Assembly: GCA_963744115.1 (NCBI GenBank)
Contig: CAVUSI010000002.1
Coordinates: 372,001-436,000, forward strand
DNA length: 64,000 nt
Reading direction: 5' to 3'
Source: Chersky-267 sp963744115
GTDB taxonomy: Bacteria > Chloroflexota > Limnocylindria > Limnocylindrales > CSP1-4
Shown here: one piece after another, positions 1 to 8,028 of the stretch
Numbering within the stretch: the first letter of the stretch is position 1
Layout of the letters: each line of letters starts with the position of its first letter
Translations under genes and position numbers: made by a program
The notes under the pieces: generated by a model
Database searches by the model: none
What the model saw: only the letters and a program-made list of their open reading frames with translations
What the model was told of the DNA's origin: nothing

Positions 1-1
1 G

Positions 2-472
2 AGCTGGGTCTTCCCCTCGTCCGAGAACCGCGCGGTCATCGAGGAGGCGGTCGATCGACTCGACGGCTGGCAGTGCGCGGTCGAGTTCCGCCACGGATCG
101 TGGCTGAACGAGAAGAACGCCGAGCGGACGATCCGGTTCCTGTCGGACCGCGGCATCGCCTTCGTCATGGTCGACGAGCCCCAGGGGTTCCGGAGCAGCG
201 TCCCGGCGGTCACCGCGGTGACCTCGAAGGACCTGGCGATCGTCCGCTTCCACGGACGCAACGCCCGGACCTGGGAAGCAAAGGGGATCAGCCCGGCCGA
301 GCGGTTCCGCTACCTCTACTCACGGGACGAGCTCGGCGAGTGGGTCCCCAGGATCCGCCAGGCCGCCTCGGAGGCCCGGGAGACCCACGTCCTGATGAAC
401 AACTGCTACGCGAACTACGGGACGACGAACGCGCGCGAGCTCGCCAGCCTGCTCGAGGACCTCGGCGGCTAG
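2..472 (+). CDS. DUF72 (YecE-like) family protein, 3' part
   Basis: The frame is open from the window edge, so the gene begins outside. The visible 156 residues carry C-terminal DUF72 features: the EFRHGSW segment around residue 33, followed by VMVDEP and a region ending in MNNCYANYGTTNA, which resembles the usual FNNHYKGYAPENA element of this TIM-barrel family. The biochemical role of DUF72/YecE proteins is unknown; a nucleic-acid or nuclease-related role has been suggested for the fold. The next gene is convergent, its stop only 4 bp away. Family assignment is confident; function is not assigned. Confidence 0.85.
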   Translation, partial: SWVFPSSENRAVIEEAVDRLDGWQCAVEFRHGSWLNEKNAERTIRFLSDRGIAFVMVDEPQGFRSSVPAVTAVTSKDLAIVRFHGRNARTWEAKGISPAERFRYLYSRDELGEWVPRIRQAASEARETHVLMNNCYANYGTTNARELASLLEDLGG

Positions 473-476
473 GACG

Positions 477-3137
477 TCAGCCGGGTTGGAGCGCGCGGCC
501 GGCCGCGACATCGCCCGCGGCTGCGACCCGGTCCGGCTCGAGCAGCGACCGGACGATCGGGACGGCAACGTCTCGCGCGGTCGTCGGGTCGATGATCTGG
601 ACGTGATAGTGGAGCCCGGGTGTCCCGTTGATGTCGATGATGACACCGCCGCTGTCCGTCAGCGAGCGACCTGGGTCCGCGGTGATCACATCGATCCCGA
701 CGAGGCGGAGGCCGACCAGCTGCGACGCGGCCCGGACTTCGTCGATGAACGCCGGCGAGACCTCGTTGATCACCGACCGGTTGTCGGCCGGTCCATTCTG
801 ATTCGTGGCGGTCTTGACCGGCGCCACGACGCCGTCCGGCAGGACCGTTCGCAAGGTCCGCCCGTCTCGTTCCAGGGTGAACAGGCAATCGAGGTCGACC
901 TTGAGCAGGGACAACCCGGCCGTTCCGGCGCCGGCGATCCGCCCGATGTTCTCGGCCTCGATCAAGCGGCCGATGGTCGCGCGGCCGTCCCCGAGGACCC
1001 GTGGCGGGAGCCGTTCGAGCACATCCAGGAGCACGCCGTCAAGGAACAACAGGCGGTAGACGGAACCCGCGCTCTGCGCCTCGATGACGAGGTCCTGGCT
1101 GGAGACGGAGGCGCGCACGATAGCCCGCCAGAGCTGGGCGCGGGTCGTGACGCCGGTCGTCACGCCCGAGCCGGTCGAGCCGTGGGCAGGTTTCACGACG
1201 CACGGCCCCCCGACCTGGTCCATGAACCCTTGCGCTAGGTCGATCTGACCGATCCGGAAGAGGAGTTGATCGGGGATGGGCAGGCCGCTGTCGCGAAGGA
1301 GCTCGTTCACCGCGGGCTTGTCGCGGATGCGAGCCAACGCCTCCGCTCCGTCGATATCGAGGAGGTGGTCGCGGACCACGATGGTGACAGCTCCCAACCT
1401 CAACTCGAATCGATCCTCATCGATCGGCCGGAGCGTCGCTCCGAGCTCGTCGGCGGCGGTCGTCCAGAGTCGTTCGTACACCCGCCGCCTCGGACCGCTC
1501 CCGAGCATCGTCCAGCGGCGATCGATGTCCAGGCGCCGCCAGGCCTCGATCGGGCCGGTCGAGCGGACGAGGTCGATGCCGGCGACCAACCGCCGAGTCG
1601 GTCGACCCGCCGAACGCAGCAATCCGAGGGCGACCGTCTGGAGCTCGGGGAAGTACTCCGTCACGTTGAGCGACCCACGCGTCAGCACGACGACGACGAT
1701 GGACGCGAGGCCGGCCAGCACGAGCGACCACCATCCGATCGCGGCGAATGTCTCGACGAGGAGGAGCAGTCCCGCGCAGGCGCCGACGACCAGGTATGCC
1801 TCGACGGCGGGTCGGTAGAGCAGCGGAACGCCGAGCCTTCGGCGGAGCTCGATCTGCAGCAGCAGGTTCTGGACCAGGAGGGTGAGGCAGCTCGTCACCG
1901 CCGCGCCGAGCGCTCCGAACCGGGGGATCAGCAAGAGGCCGAGGACGATGCTGATCACGGCCGAGATGCCGTTGACGAGGACCACCGACCTGACCCGTCC
2001 CGCGGCACTGAGCGTCGTGCTGTTGAACCCGAGCGCCGCGTTGACGTAGTACCCGAGTGACATGATGGCGAGGTAGGTACCAGATGCCTCGTACCGCTGG
2101 CCGAACATGATCTCGGTGAGCGGGTCCGCCAGGGCGAACGTCATCGCGAAGATCGGGAACGTGATGACCGCCGTCCAGATGGCCGTCCGCCAGTAGAGCT
2201 CGGTCAGCCCCGCCTCGTCGCGTCGAGCGACCATCCGGGACGCCACCGGCAAGTACAGGACGGCGAAGCTCGATGCGACCAGGAGGTTCAGCGTGGCCGT
2301 CGGCTTGACGACCTGGAACGCGGCGACGTCATCCAGGCCTCCGAACGCGGTCAGCAGGATGAGCGGGAACGTGTTGAGGAGGAGCCAGACCGCGTCGGTG
2401 GTGAGCAGCGGGATCGAGAAGCCGAGCACCTCGCGGGCCGGGACCTCCGGCCGGCTCCGTCGGAACTCGCGGATGATCCCGCGGTCGGCGAGCAGGCGGA
2501 TGAACAGGGCGCCGTAGAGCAACAACCCGATGACGCTGGCGACGACGTAGCCGATGGCCAACCCGGTGGCGTCGCCGTTCCCAGCTACCAAGAGGATCGC
2601 CACGACCAGCCGCAGCCCCGGCCCGAGGACATACCGACGGAAGAAGATCGCTCGCGGGGCGGCGAACACGGCGAACAGGTTGAGCATCAGGTCGTCGAGC
2701 GCGTCGACCGGCGCCAGGAAGATCAGGATCAGCAGGAGGCCGGTCGCCATCGGGTCCGCCAACCCGCTGCCGGAGATGGCATCGGGGATCAGGTGGACCA
2801 CGACGATCAGGACCGCCCCAAGGCCGACGATGACCGCGACGTTGAGCAGGATCGTGCCCAGCATCCGCGGGTACGCGCCCTCCTCGTCGTACATCGAGAC
2901 GAACCGGGTCGCACCACGATGGAGCCCAAGGGTGATCGCAACCTGGGCGAGTCCGACGATCGAGTAGGCGAGGGCGAACGCCCCGAACCCGGTGGTCGAC
3001 AGGTGGCGGACGATGACGATCTGCGCCAGCAGGTTGATGCCGATCGAGATCATCCGACCGACGAGAAGAAGGCTCGAGCCCCGGATCTGTCCCTGCGTGT
3101 CGCGGGCCGCCTGCAGGTTGCTCGCGTCGGCTGACAT
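477..3137 (-). CDS. Polysaccharide flippase (MATE/Wzx-like) fused to an ATP-grasp domain
   Basis: One uninterrupted 886-codon frame encodes two modules. Residues about 20-500 form a multi-span membrane protein starting with GRMISIGINLLAQIVIVRHLS, typical of Wzx/MATE-like lipid-linked saccharide exporters. Residues about 555-870 form a soluble ATP-grasp domain resembling cyanophycin synthetase or glutathione-synthetase-like ligases: KPAVNELLRDSGLPIP, the VVKPAHGSTGSGV nucleotide loop at about 646-658 and the metal-binding DINGTPGLHYH at about 834-844. Flippases are normally about 450 residues and stand alone, so the fusion is unusual. It is the last gene of a five-gene minus-strand operon and starts on the base after the stop of the dehydrogenase upstream. 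Inference: it exports a lipid-linked glycan that the cytoplasmic domain ligates to an amino acid or carboxylate. The substrate is unknown. Confidence 0.8.
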   Translation of the reverse strand: MSADASNLQAARDTQGQIRGSSLLLVGRMISIGINLLAQIVIVRHLSTTGFGAFALAYSIVGLAQVAITLGLHRGATRFVSMYDEEGAYPRMLGTILLNVAVIVGLGAVLIVVVHLIPDAISGSGLADPMATGLLLILIFLAPVDALDDLMLNLFAVFAAPRAIFFRRYVLGPGLRLVVAILLVAGNGDATGLAIGYVVASVIGLLLYGALFIRLLADRGIIREFRRSRPEVPAREVLGFSIPLLTTDAVWLLLNTFPLILLTAFGGLDDVAAFQVVKPTATLNLLVASSFAVLYLPVASRMVARRDEAGLTELYWRTAIWTAVITFPIFAMTFALADPLTEIMFGQRYEASGTYLAIMSLGYYVNAALGFNSTTLSAAGRVRSVVLVNGISAVISIVLGLLLIPRFGALGAAVTSCLTLLVQNLLLQIELRRRLGVPLLYRPAVEAYLVVGACAGLLLLVETFAAIGWWSLVLAGLASIVVVVLTRGSLNVTEYFPELQTVALGLLRSAGRPTRRLVAGIDLVRSTGPIEAWRRLDIDRRWTMLGSGPRRRVYERLWTTAADELGATLRPIDEDRFELRLGAVTIVVRDHLLDIDGAEALARIRDKPAVNELLRDSGLPIPDQLLFRIGQIDLAQGFMDQVGGPCVVKPAHGSTGSGVTTGVTTRAQLWRAIVRASVSSQDLVIEAQSAGSVYRLLFLDGVLLDVLERLPPRVLGDGRATIGRLIEAENIGRIAGAGTAGLSLLKVDLDCLFTLERDGRTLRTVLPDGVVAPVKTATNQNGPADNRSVINEVSPAFIDEVRAASQLVGLRLVGIDVITADPGRSLTDSGGVIIDINGTPGLHYHVQIIDPTTARDVAVPIVRSLLEPDRVAAAGDVAAGRALQPG

Positions 3138-4313
3138 CTATCGAGCGCTTGTGGCGACCTCGCTCGCGAACATCGGTCCCTGCTCCAGGATCGCGATCAG
3201 CGTATCGGCCACCAGCCGGGTCGAGGCGGCCTGCGGCGAGGCGACGCCGCGACCGACCAGGTCGTAGGTCAGCGGCCGACCGCGGCGGACCAGGATCGCC
3301 ACGGCATCTTCGACTCGATCGGCGGCCGTGGCCAGCCCGATGTGGCGGAGGAGCATGGCGCCGGTCAGGACCATCGCGATCGGGTTCGCGCGATCGAGGC
3401 CCGCCAGACGCGGCGCGGTTCCGTGGACCGGTTCGAAGACCGCGGCCTGGTCGCCGATGTTGGCCCCTGGCACGATCCCGACGCCCCCGACCAGACCGGC
3501 GGCGAGGTCGGACACGATATCTCCGTACTGGACCGGCATGACCAGGACGTCGTAGGGCGACGGATCGCGGACAAGGGCCAGGCACAGGGCGTCGATCTGG
3601 ACGTCGTCGACGTCCAGATCCGGATACGCCCGAGCCGTCTCGCGCCCGATCGACAGGAACAGTCCGTCCGTCGCTCTCATCACCGTCGCCTTGTGCACGA
3701 TCGTCACCCGCCGCCGTTCTGCTGTCCGTGCCCAACCGAAGGCGAAGTGTAGCAACCGTCGGACAGCGTCCGGCGACAGGTATTTGAGCGAGACCCCTGA
3801 ATCCTGTGGGATCCTCGGCCGACCCTCCGTCGCGGTCCACGCGGCGATGGCCCCGACCCGTGGATCGCCAGGTTCGAACTCGAACCCGGCGTACAGGTCC
3901 TGGTGGGTCATCCTGATGACGACGAGATCCGTCCCGGGGACCGCTATCCGCGTCCCGGTGAGCGCCCGACACGGTCGCACGCCCGCGTAGAGATCGAGCT
4001 GCTCACGGAGCCGCACGCTGACCGATCGCTCCCCATGGGTGCTGGTGGCCGTGGGTCCCTTGAGCGCCACGCCGTTCCTCCGGACCGACTCGACCACCTC
4101 GTTGGGCAGGGCCGTGCCCATGCGCTGGACGGCGGCTTGCCCGGCGAGCTGGACGTCCCAGGTGATCTGCGAGTCGACCGCGTCGAGAACGTCGCGAGCC
4201 GCCGCGATGACGTCCGGGCCGATCCCGTCGCCCGGGATGAGGGTCACCCGTCGAGGAGGCGTGACAGCGGTTGGTCGCTGCGGCCGACCCACGGCATCGA
4301 CCGTGGCGATCAT
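3138..4313 (-). CDS. Isocitrate/isopropylmalate dehydrogenase family protein
   Basis: A 391-residue beta-decarboxylating dehydrogenase. It shows the N-terminal LIPGDGIGPDVI loop, the substrate-binding REQLDLYAGVRP stretch with both arginines, the MPVQYGDIVSDLAAGLVGG metal-binding segment and the GTAPRLAG nucleotide segment. The usual RENTEDLYAG motif reads RMTHQDLYAG here, so the substrate may not be isocitrate. The ATG at 4313 overlaps the stop of the UDP-sugar dehydrogenase (ATGA), which decides the start over a longer open frame. Its place between a UDP-sugar dehydrogenase and a flippase suggests it makes a precursor for a surface polymer rather than serving the TCA cycle; a TCA NAD-isocitrate dehydrogenase remains possible. 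Confidence 0.8.
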   Translation of the reverse strand: MIATVDAVGRPQRPTAVTPPRRVTLIPGDGIGPDVIAAARDVLDAVDSQITWDVQLAGQAAVQRMGTALPNEVVESVRRNGVALKGPTATSTHGERSVSVRLREQLDLYAGVRPCRALTGTRIAVPGTDLVVIRMTHQDLYAGFEFEPGDPRVGAIAAWTATEGRPRIPQDSGVSLKYLSPDAVRRLLHFAFGWARTAERRRVTIVHKATVMRATDGLFLSIGRETARAYPDLDVDDVQIDALCLALVRDPSPYDVLVMPVQYGDIVSDLAAGLVGGVGIVPGANIGDQAAVFEPVHGTAPRLAGLDRANPIAMVLTGAMLLRHIGLATAADRVEDAVAILVRRGRPLTYDLVGRGVASPQAASTRLVADTLIAILEQGPMFASEVATSAR

Positions 4314-5785
4314 CAGGTCCCGGGGAGCTCGGCGGTGGCGAGACCCTGCTCGGTCGCTACCCGGATCGCGGACCGGCCGCCGATCGACACCCCGCGGACC
4401 GGTGCCATCGCGTCGGGTCGACTCGGCGCGGGACGCACGTCCGGCAGTCGGTCCGGGGGCGACGCCGCTTCGCGAGGGAGACCGAACCCGACGAGGTCGA
4501 AGCCAAGGGCCCGGAGGCCGGCCGCATCGAGCGCGTTGCGGCCGTCGACGACGACCGGCCGGGTCATCGAGGCGTGGATGCTCGACCAGTCGAGCTGTCG
4601 GAACTCGGGCCACTCCGTGACCAGGACGGCCGCATCGGCTCTGCGCAGAGCATCGATGGCCGACGGGACGACCCTGAGCTTCGGCATCAGCTGGACGACC
4701 CGCTCGCGCGCCCTGACCATCGGGTCGTACGCGACGATCCTGACGTCGCGATCGATCAGCGCCTGGGCGACCGCGAGGGCCGGGGCCTCACGGACATCGT
4801 CCGTGCCGGGCTTGAACGCTAGCCCGAGCAGCGCGATCCTCGCTCCTCCGAGCGGGCCGAGCCTTGACTCGAGAAGGTCCACGACCTGGCGTACCTGGTC
4901 CTGGTTGACATCTTCGACCGCTCCCAGGAGGCGCATCGGCAGGCCGGCCTCGCGTCCTCCCTGGACGACCATCCGGACCTGGTGGGGCAGGCACGAACCC
5001 CCGAATCCGACGCCCGGTCGCAGGAACGATCCCCCGATCCTGGCGTCGTAGGCCATTCCCTCGACGACCGAGTCGACGCCCGCCCCGTAGAGCTCGCACA
5101 ACCGCGCAAGCTCGTTGGCGAAGCTGATCTTGGTCGCCAGGAACAAGTTGGACGCGATCTTGGTCAGGCAGGCGTCGTTCGCATGCTGGACGAGGATGGG
5201 AGCTCCGAATCCGGCGTAGAGCTCGCGAGCCATCGCCTCGCCGTGTCCGTCGGGATCGCTCGACACGCCGAGGAGGATCCGATCGGGTGCGAGGAAGTCC
5301 CGGACCGCCGTCCCCTCGCTCGTGAACTCCGGATTGAGCAGGACCGGCACCGCGCCTCGTCCTGCCTCGCGTCGAAGTGATCCGACTCGCTCGGCCAGGG
5401 TCGCGACGAAGGACGGCGGCAGCGTGGAGCGGATCAGCAGCACGGCATCGTCGGCCAGGCTCGGTACCAGCTCCGCCAGGCATGCCTCGATGGTCGCGGT
5501 CTGCCATCCGCCGATCCCGTCGTCGGTGCCCACGCAGACGATCACGACCGAGGCTGTCGCGGTCACGGCCGACGTGCCGGACAGTCGCAGAACGCCGTCG
5601 CGAAGGCCGTCGCCGAGGAGCGTCTCCAGCCCGGGCTCGTGGATCGGGACGAGGCCCGCCTGAAGGGCTCCGAGCCGGATCGGATCACGTTCGACGCCGA
5701 TCACCTCGTGACCGGTCCGGGCAAAGCCTGCGGCGGTCACGAGACCGACGTATCCGAGCCCGACGACGGCGATCTTCATCTGCAC
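4313..5785 (-). CDS. ugd: UDP-glucose 6-dehydrogenase family protein
   Basis: A 490-residue nucleotide-sugar dehydrogenase that oxidises a UDP-sugar to the UDP-uronate with two NAD+. Seen: GLGYVGL Rossmann loop at residues 9-15, TKIASNLFLATKISFANE with the catalytic-type lysine at about 209, the catalytic cysteine at about 265 in GFGGSCLPHQ, and the C-terminal GLAFKPGTDDVREAP NAD-binding segment. The canonical GFGGSCFPKD is altered after the cysteine (LPHQ), which may shift specificity towards UDP-HexNAc or another sugar. About 55 residues at the C-terminus are proline/arginine-rich and extend beyond the usual length. MKIAV at the third codon is an alternative start. It overlaps the downstream dehydrogenase gene by 1 bp. 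Confidence 0.88.
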   Translation of the reverse strand: MQMKIAVVGLGYVGLVTAAGFARTGHEVIGVERDPIRLGALQAGLVPIHEPGLETLLGDGLRDGVLRLSGTSAVTATASVVIVCVGTDDGIGGWQTATIEACLAELVPSLADDAVLLIRSTLPPSFVATLAERVGSLRREAGRGAVPVLLNPEFTSEGTAVRDFLAPDRILLGVSSDPDGHGEAMARELYAGFGAPILVQHANDACLTKIASNLFLATKISFANELARLCELYGAGVDSVVEGMAYDARIGGSFLRPGVGFGGSCLPHQVRMVVQGGREAGLPMRLLGAVEDVNQDQVRQVVDLLESRLGPLGGARIALLGLAFKPGTDDVREAPALAVAQALIDRDVRIVAYDPMVRARERVVQLMPKLRVVPSAIDALRRADAAVLVTEWPEFRQLDWSSIHASMTRPVVVDGRNALDAAGLRALGFDLVGFGLPREAASPPDRLPDVRPAPSRPDAMAPVRGVSIGGRSAIRVATEQGLATAELPGT

Positions 5786-5871
5786 TCTCTCTCCGAGGCG
5801 ACACCGATGGGATGCCGCGATCCAAGGCTGCCGGGTCTTGACGACCCGGATCGATCGAGCGGGCCGGGCGC

Positions 5872-7083
5872 TCAGCTGTCGGCCGTCACCGGTTCGGGAT
5901 GGCGACCGAGGCCCAGCTTCGCGGGAACCCGTGCCGCGAGACTCAGGTGGTGGGCGATCGACGGTCCTGGGTCGTCGAGCCTGAGGACGGGCAGGACGTG
6001 CGGCTTTACCAGCGACCGGATCGAGCCAGGGAGCGTCCGGACATCCTGGCGTGCCGCGATGCTTACGCTGCGCACGTCACGGAGGGGGTTCCACAGGGTC
6101 ATGCCGAGCCGGTAGCGCCCGAAGGACGGGGTCGGGAGGCCGGCAAGGCGGGCGTAGGCGAGGTACGCAAGGTCGACCCCAGCGCGTCGGAGAAGCTCGT
6201 TCGACGCCGTGAACCGATGGTTGACCTCGATCAGCTTGAGAAGCCCGTCGCGCGGGTCCCGCTTGAACTCGACATTGGCCAGGCCGCGCAGGCGCATCGA
6301 CCGGAAGAAGCTCAGTCCGAGGTCGGCGACATCCGGGGCGTCGTCCGTGACCTCGAGGGACCCGAGCCCGAAGCCGCGGGGATACTGGCGGACCTTCCGT
6401 TTCGTGACTCCGACCAGCGAGCGACCGGTCTCATCGAGGTAGCCGTAGTAGGAGCAGAGTCGGTCATCCTCGCCGGGGATGATCTCGGTGACGAACATCT
6501 CGAGACCGAAGCGCGAGGTCTCGAGATGCCGGCGGCTCAGTTCCGCGAGGTCGTGCACGATGAAGACCTTGCGTCCCCGGAAGTGCTTCGCGAACCGATG
6601 CGAATGGACCGGCTTGAGCGCACAGGGGAACCCGATCGCAGCGGCGGCCTGCGTCAGATCGTCCGTCGTCCGGATGGGGTGGGTCGCCGGGGTCGGGATG
6701 CCCGCGGACCTCGCCCGGGCGTAGGTCGCCTCCTTGTCGAGCATATCGAGCATCACCGCATCATCCGCCTCGATCGATCGATAGCCGACACTGGCGATGG
6801 CGGCGCGATGGGTCCCGATGAGCTCGACCGCGTCGTCGTCGCATGGGAGGAGGACCGCTCCGCCGCCGGCTCTCGTCAGCCAGTCGAGCCACCCTTCCTG
6901 CGTCGTCCGACCCGGTTGCGCACCGACGTACTCGGCGCAGAAGCGTGAATGGCGCACCTGGTCGGCACCGTTGCCAAGGGCGATGACGCGAACGCCGCGG
7001 GCGCCGAGGCTTCTGGCGACCGACACGGCGTTCGCGTTGCCCCCCAGGATGATCGCCGGCGGGTGTCGTCCGACGAGGCTCAT
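5872..7083 (-). CDS. ATP-grasp carboxylate-amine ligase
   Basis: A 403-residue protein of the predicted ATP-grasp group related to carbamoyl-phosphate-synthase-like ligases and D-aspartate ligase (COG3919 type). It opens with a Rossmann-like pre-ATP-grasp segment (PAIILGGNANAVSVARSLG), has the ATP-binding lysine region FPCALKPVHSHR and ends the grasp with NVEFKRDPRDGLLKLIEVNHRF, the usual acidic and asparagine metal ligands. The ATG at 7083 overlaps the RraA-like gene's stop, indicating translational coupling. In the operon it is a second ATP-grasp enzyme besides the one fused to the flippase, suggesting stepwise attachment of carboxylates or amino acids to a sugar or lipid. The substrate cannot be read from sequence. 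Confidence 0.8.
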   Translation of the reverse strand: MSLVGRHPPAIILGGNANAVSVARSLGARGVRVIALGNGADQVRHSRFCAEYVGAQPGRTTQEGWLDWLTRAGGGAVLLPCDDDAVELIGTHRAAIASVGYRSIEADDAVMLDMLDKEATYARARSAGIPTPATHPIRTTDDLTQAAAAIGFPCALKPVHSHRFAKHFRGRKVFIVHDLAELSRRHLETSRFGLEMFVTEIIPGEDDRLCSYYGYLDETGRSLVGVTKRKVRQYPRGFGLGSLEVTDDAPDVADLGLSFFRSMRLRGLANVEFKRDPRDGLLKLIEVNHRFTASNELLRRAGVDLAYLAYARLAGLPTPSFGRYRLGMTLWNPLRDVRSVSIAARQDVRTLPGSIRSLVKPHVLPVLRLDDPGPSIAHHLSLAARVPAKLGLGRHPEPVTADS

Positions 7084-7901
7084 CGCGGCGACCCGACCGA
7101 GCTCGACAGCAGGCCGGCGTCCTGCAACACGTCGTCGACCCACCGGTTCGAGAACTCGCCGCGTGCGACCGCGGCCTGGTAGTCCGCGTCGGCGACCGCC
7201 CGAGCGCGAAGCCGCTCGAGCAGGCCCGCTGCGGTGGCCCGCGGCACGACCACGACACCATTGAGGTCACCGACGATGACGTCCCCGGGCTGGACCACGA
7301 TGCCGCCGGCGGAAACCGGGTAGTTCACCTCGCCGGGCCCGCGGTGGAGCGGACCGATCGGGGTCACGCCACGGGCGAAGACCGGGAACGCGCCGAGCGC
7401 CCGGATCGCTGGGAGGTCGCGGATCAGGCCGTCGACGACGAACCCGGCGATGCCGCGGTGCCGCGCCTTGGTCGACACGAGGTCGCCGAGCACGGCCGTC
7501 AACGACGAGCTGCTGGCATCGACGACGATCACGTCCCCGGGACGAGCGATGTCGAGGCTCTTGTGGACCATCAGGTTGTCGCCGGGGAACACCTTGACCG
7601 TGCACGCGGGACCGAGGATCCGTAGCGCCGGGTCCGTCATCGGGCGGATCGCCGGCGACATCGTGAACAACCGATTCATGAGATCCGAGATGGCCGGGGT
7701 CTCGAACATCCCGAGGCCGGCGATCACATCCACGTCGGGACGCTCGACATCGACGCAGATGCGGAATCCCGGCCCTGGATGCATCTCGGCCGACTTCGGC
7801 CGTGCGGCACCCGGGTCCTGCGGCGCTGCCACCGGTCGGGGGTCCGCCTCCTGATGATCGAGGATCGGGTCTCGCACCACGCTCAATCCGACGCGCTCCA
7901 T
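7080..7901 (-). CDS. RraA-like / 4-hydroxy-4-methyl-2-oxoglutarate aldolase family protein
   Basis: A 273-residue RraA-fold protein. The family signature is intact: GDLVSTKARHRGIAGFVVDG followed by R161-D162 (GLIRDLPAI), the substrate arginine and metal-binding aspartate of the class II pyruvate aldolases, then GDLNGVVVVP. Known members cleave HMG/CHA-type 2-oxoacids or decarboxylate oxaloacetate; the RNase E inhibitor RraA lacks aldolase activity. An N-terminal extension of about 45 residues is not typical, and Met40 is a possible later start. It is the first gene of the five-gene operon. With a decarboxylating dehydrogenase and two ligases downstream, a 2-oxoacid aldol or retro-aldol step is a reasonable inference. 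Confidence 0.82.
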   Translation of the reverse strand: MERVGLSVVRDPILDHQEADPRPVAAPQDPGAARPKSAEMHPGPGFRICVDVERPDVDVIAGLGMFETPAISDLMNRLFTMSPAIRPMTDPALRILGPACTVKVFPGDNLMVHKSLDIARPGDVIVVDASSSSLTAVLGDLVSTKARHRGIAGFVVDGLIRDLPAIRALGAFPVFARGVTPIGPLHRGPGEVNYPVSAGGIVVQPGDVIVGDLNGVVVVPRATAAGLLERLRARAVADADYQAAVARGEFSNRWVDDVLQDAGLLSSSVGSPR

Positions 7902-8028
7902 GGACCGACTGTCGGCCCGAAGCGTGAACGTTGTGCATCCGGACCATGACCAGCCGATGTCGGTCCGTGAACATCGGCAGTCCTGCGGCTCGGGATCGGG
8001 TCCCCGGCGCGTGCGGCGTCGGGTCGTC

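Noticed and set aside
4314..4613. The 100-codon upstream extension of the isocitrate-dehydrogenase-like gene
   Set aside because: It runs through the UDP-sugar dehydrogenase gene and is arginine/proline-rich shadow; the overlapping ATGA start at 4313 is preferred.
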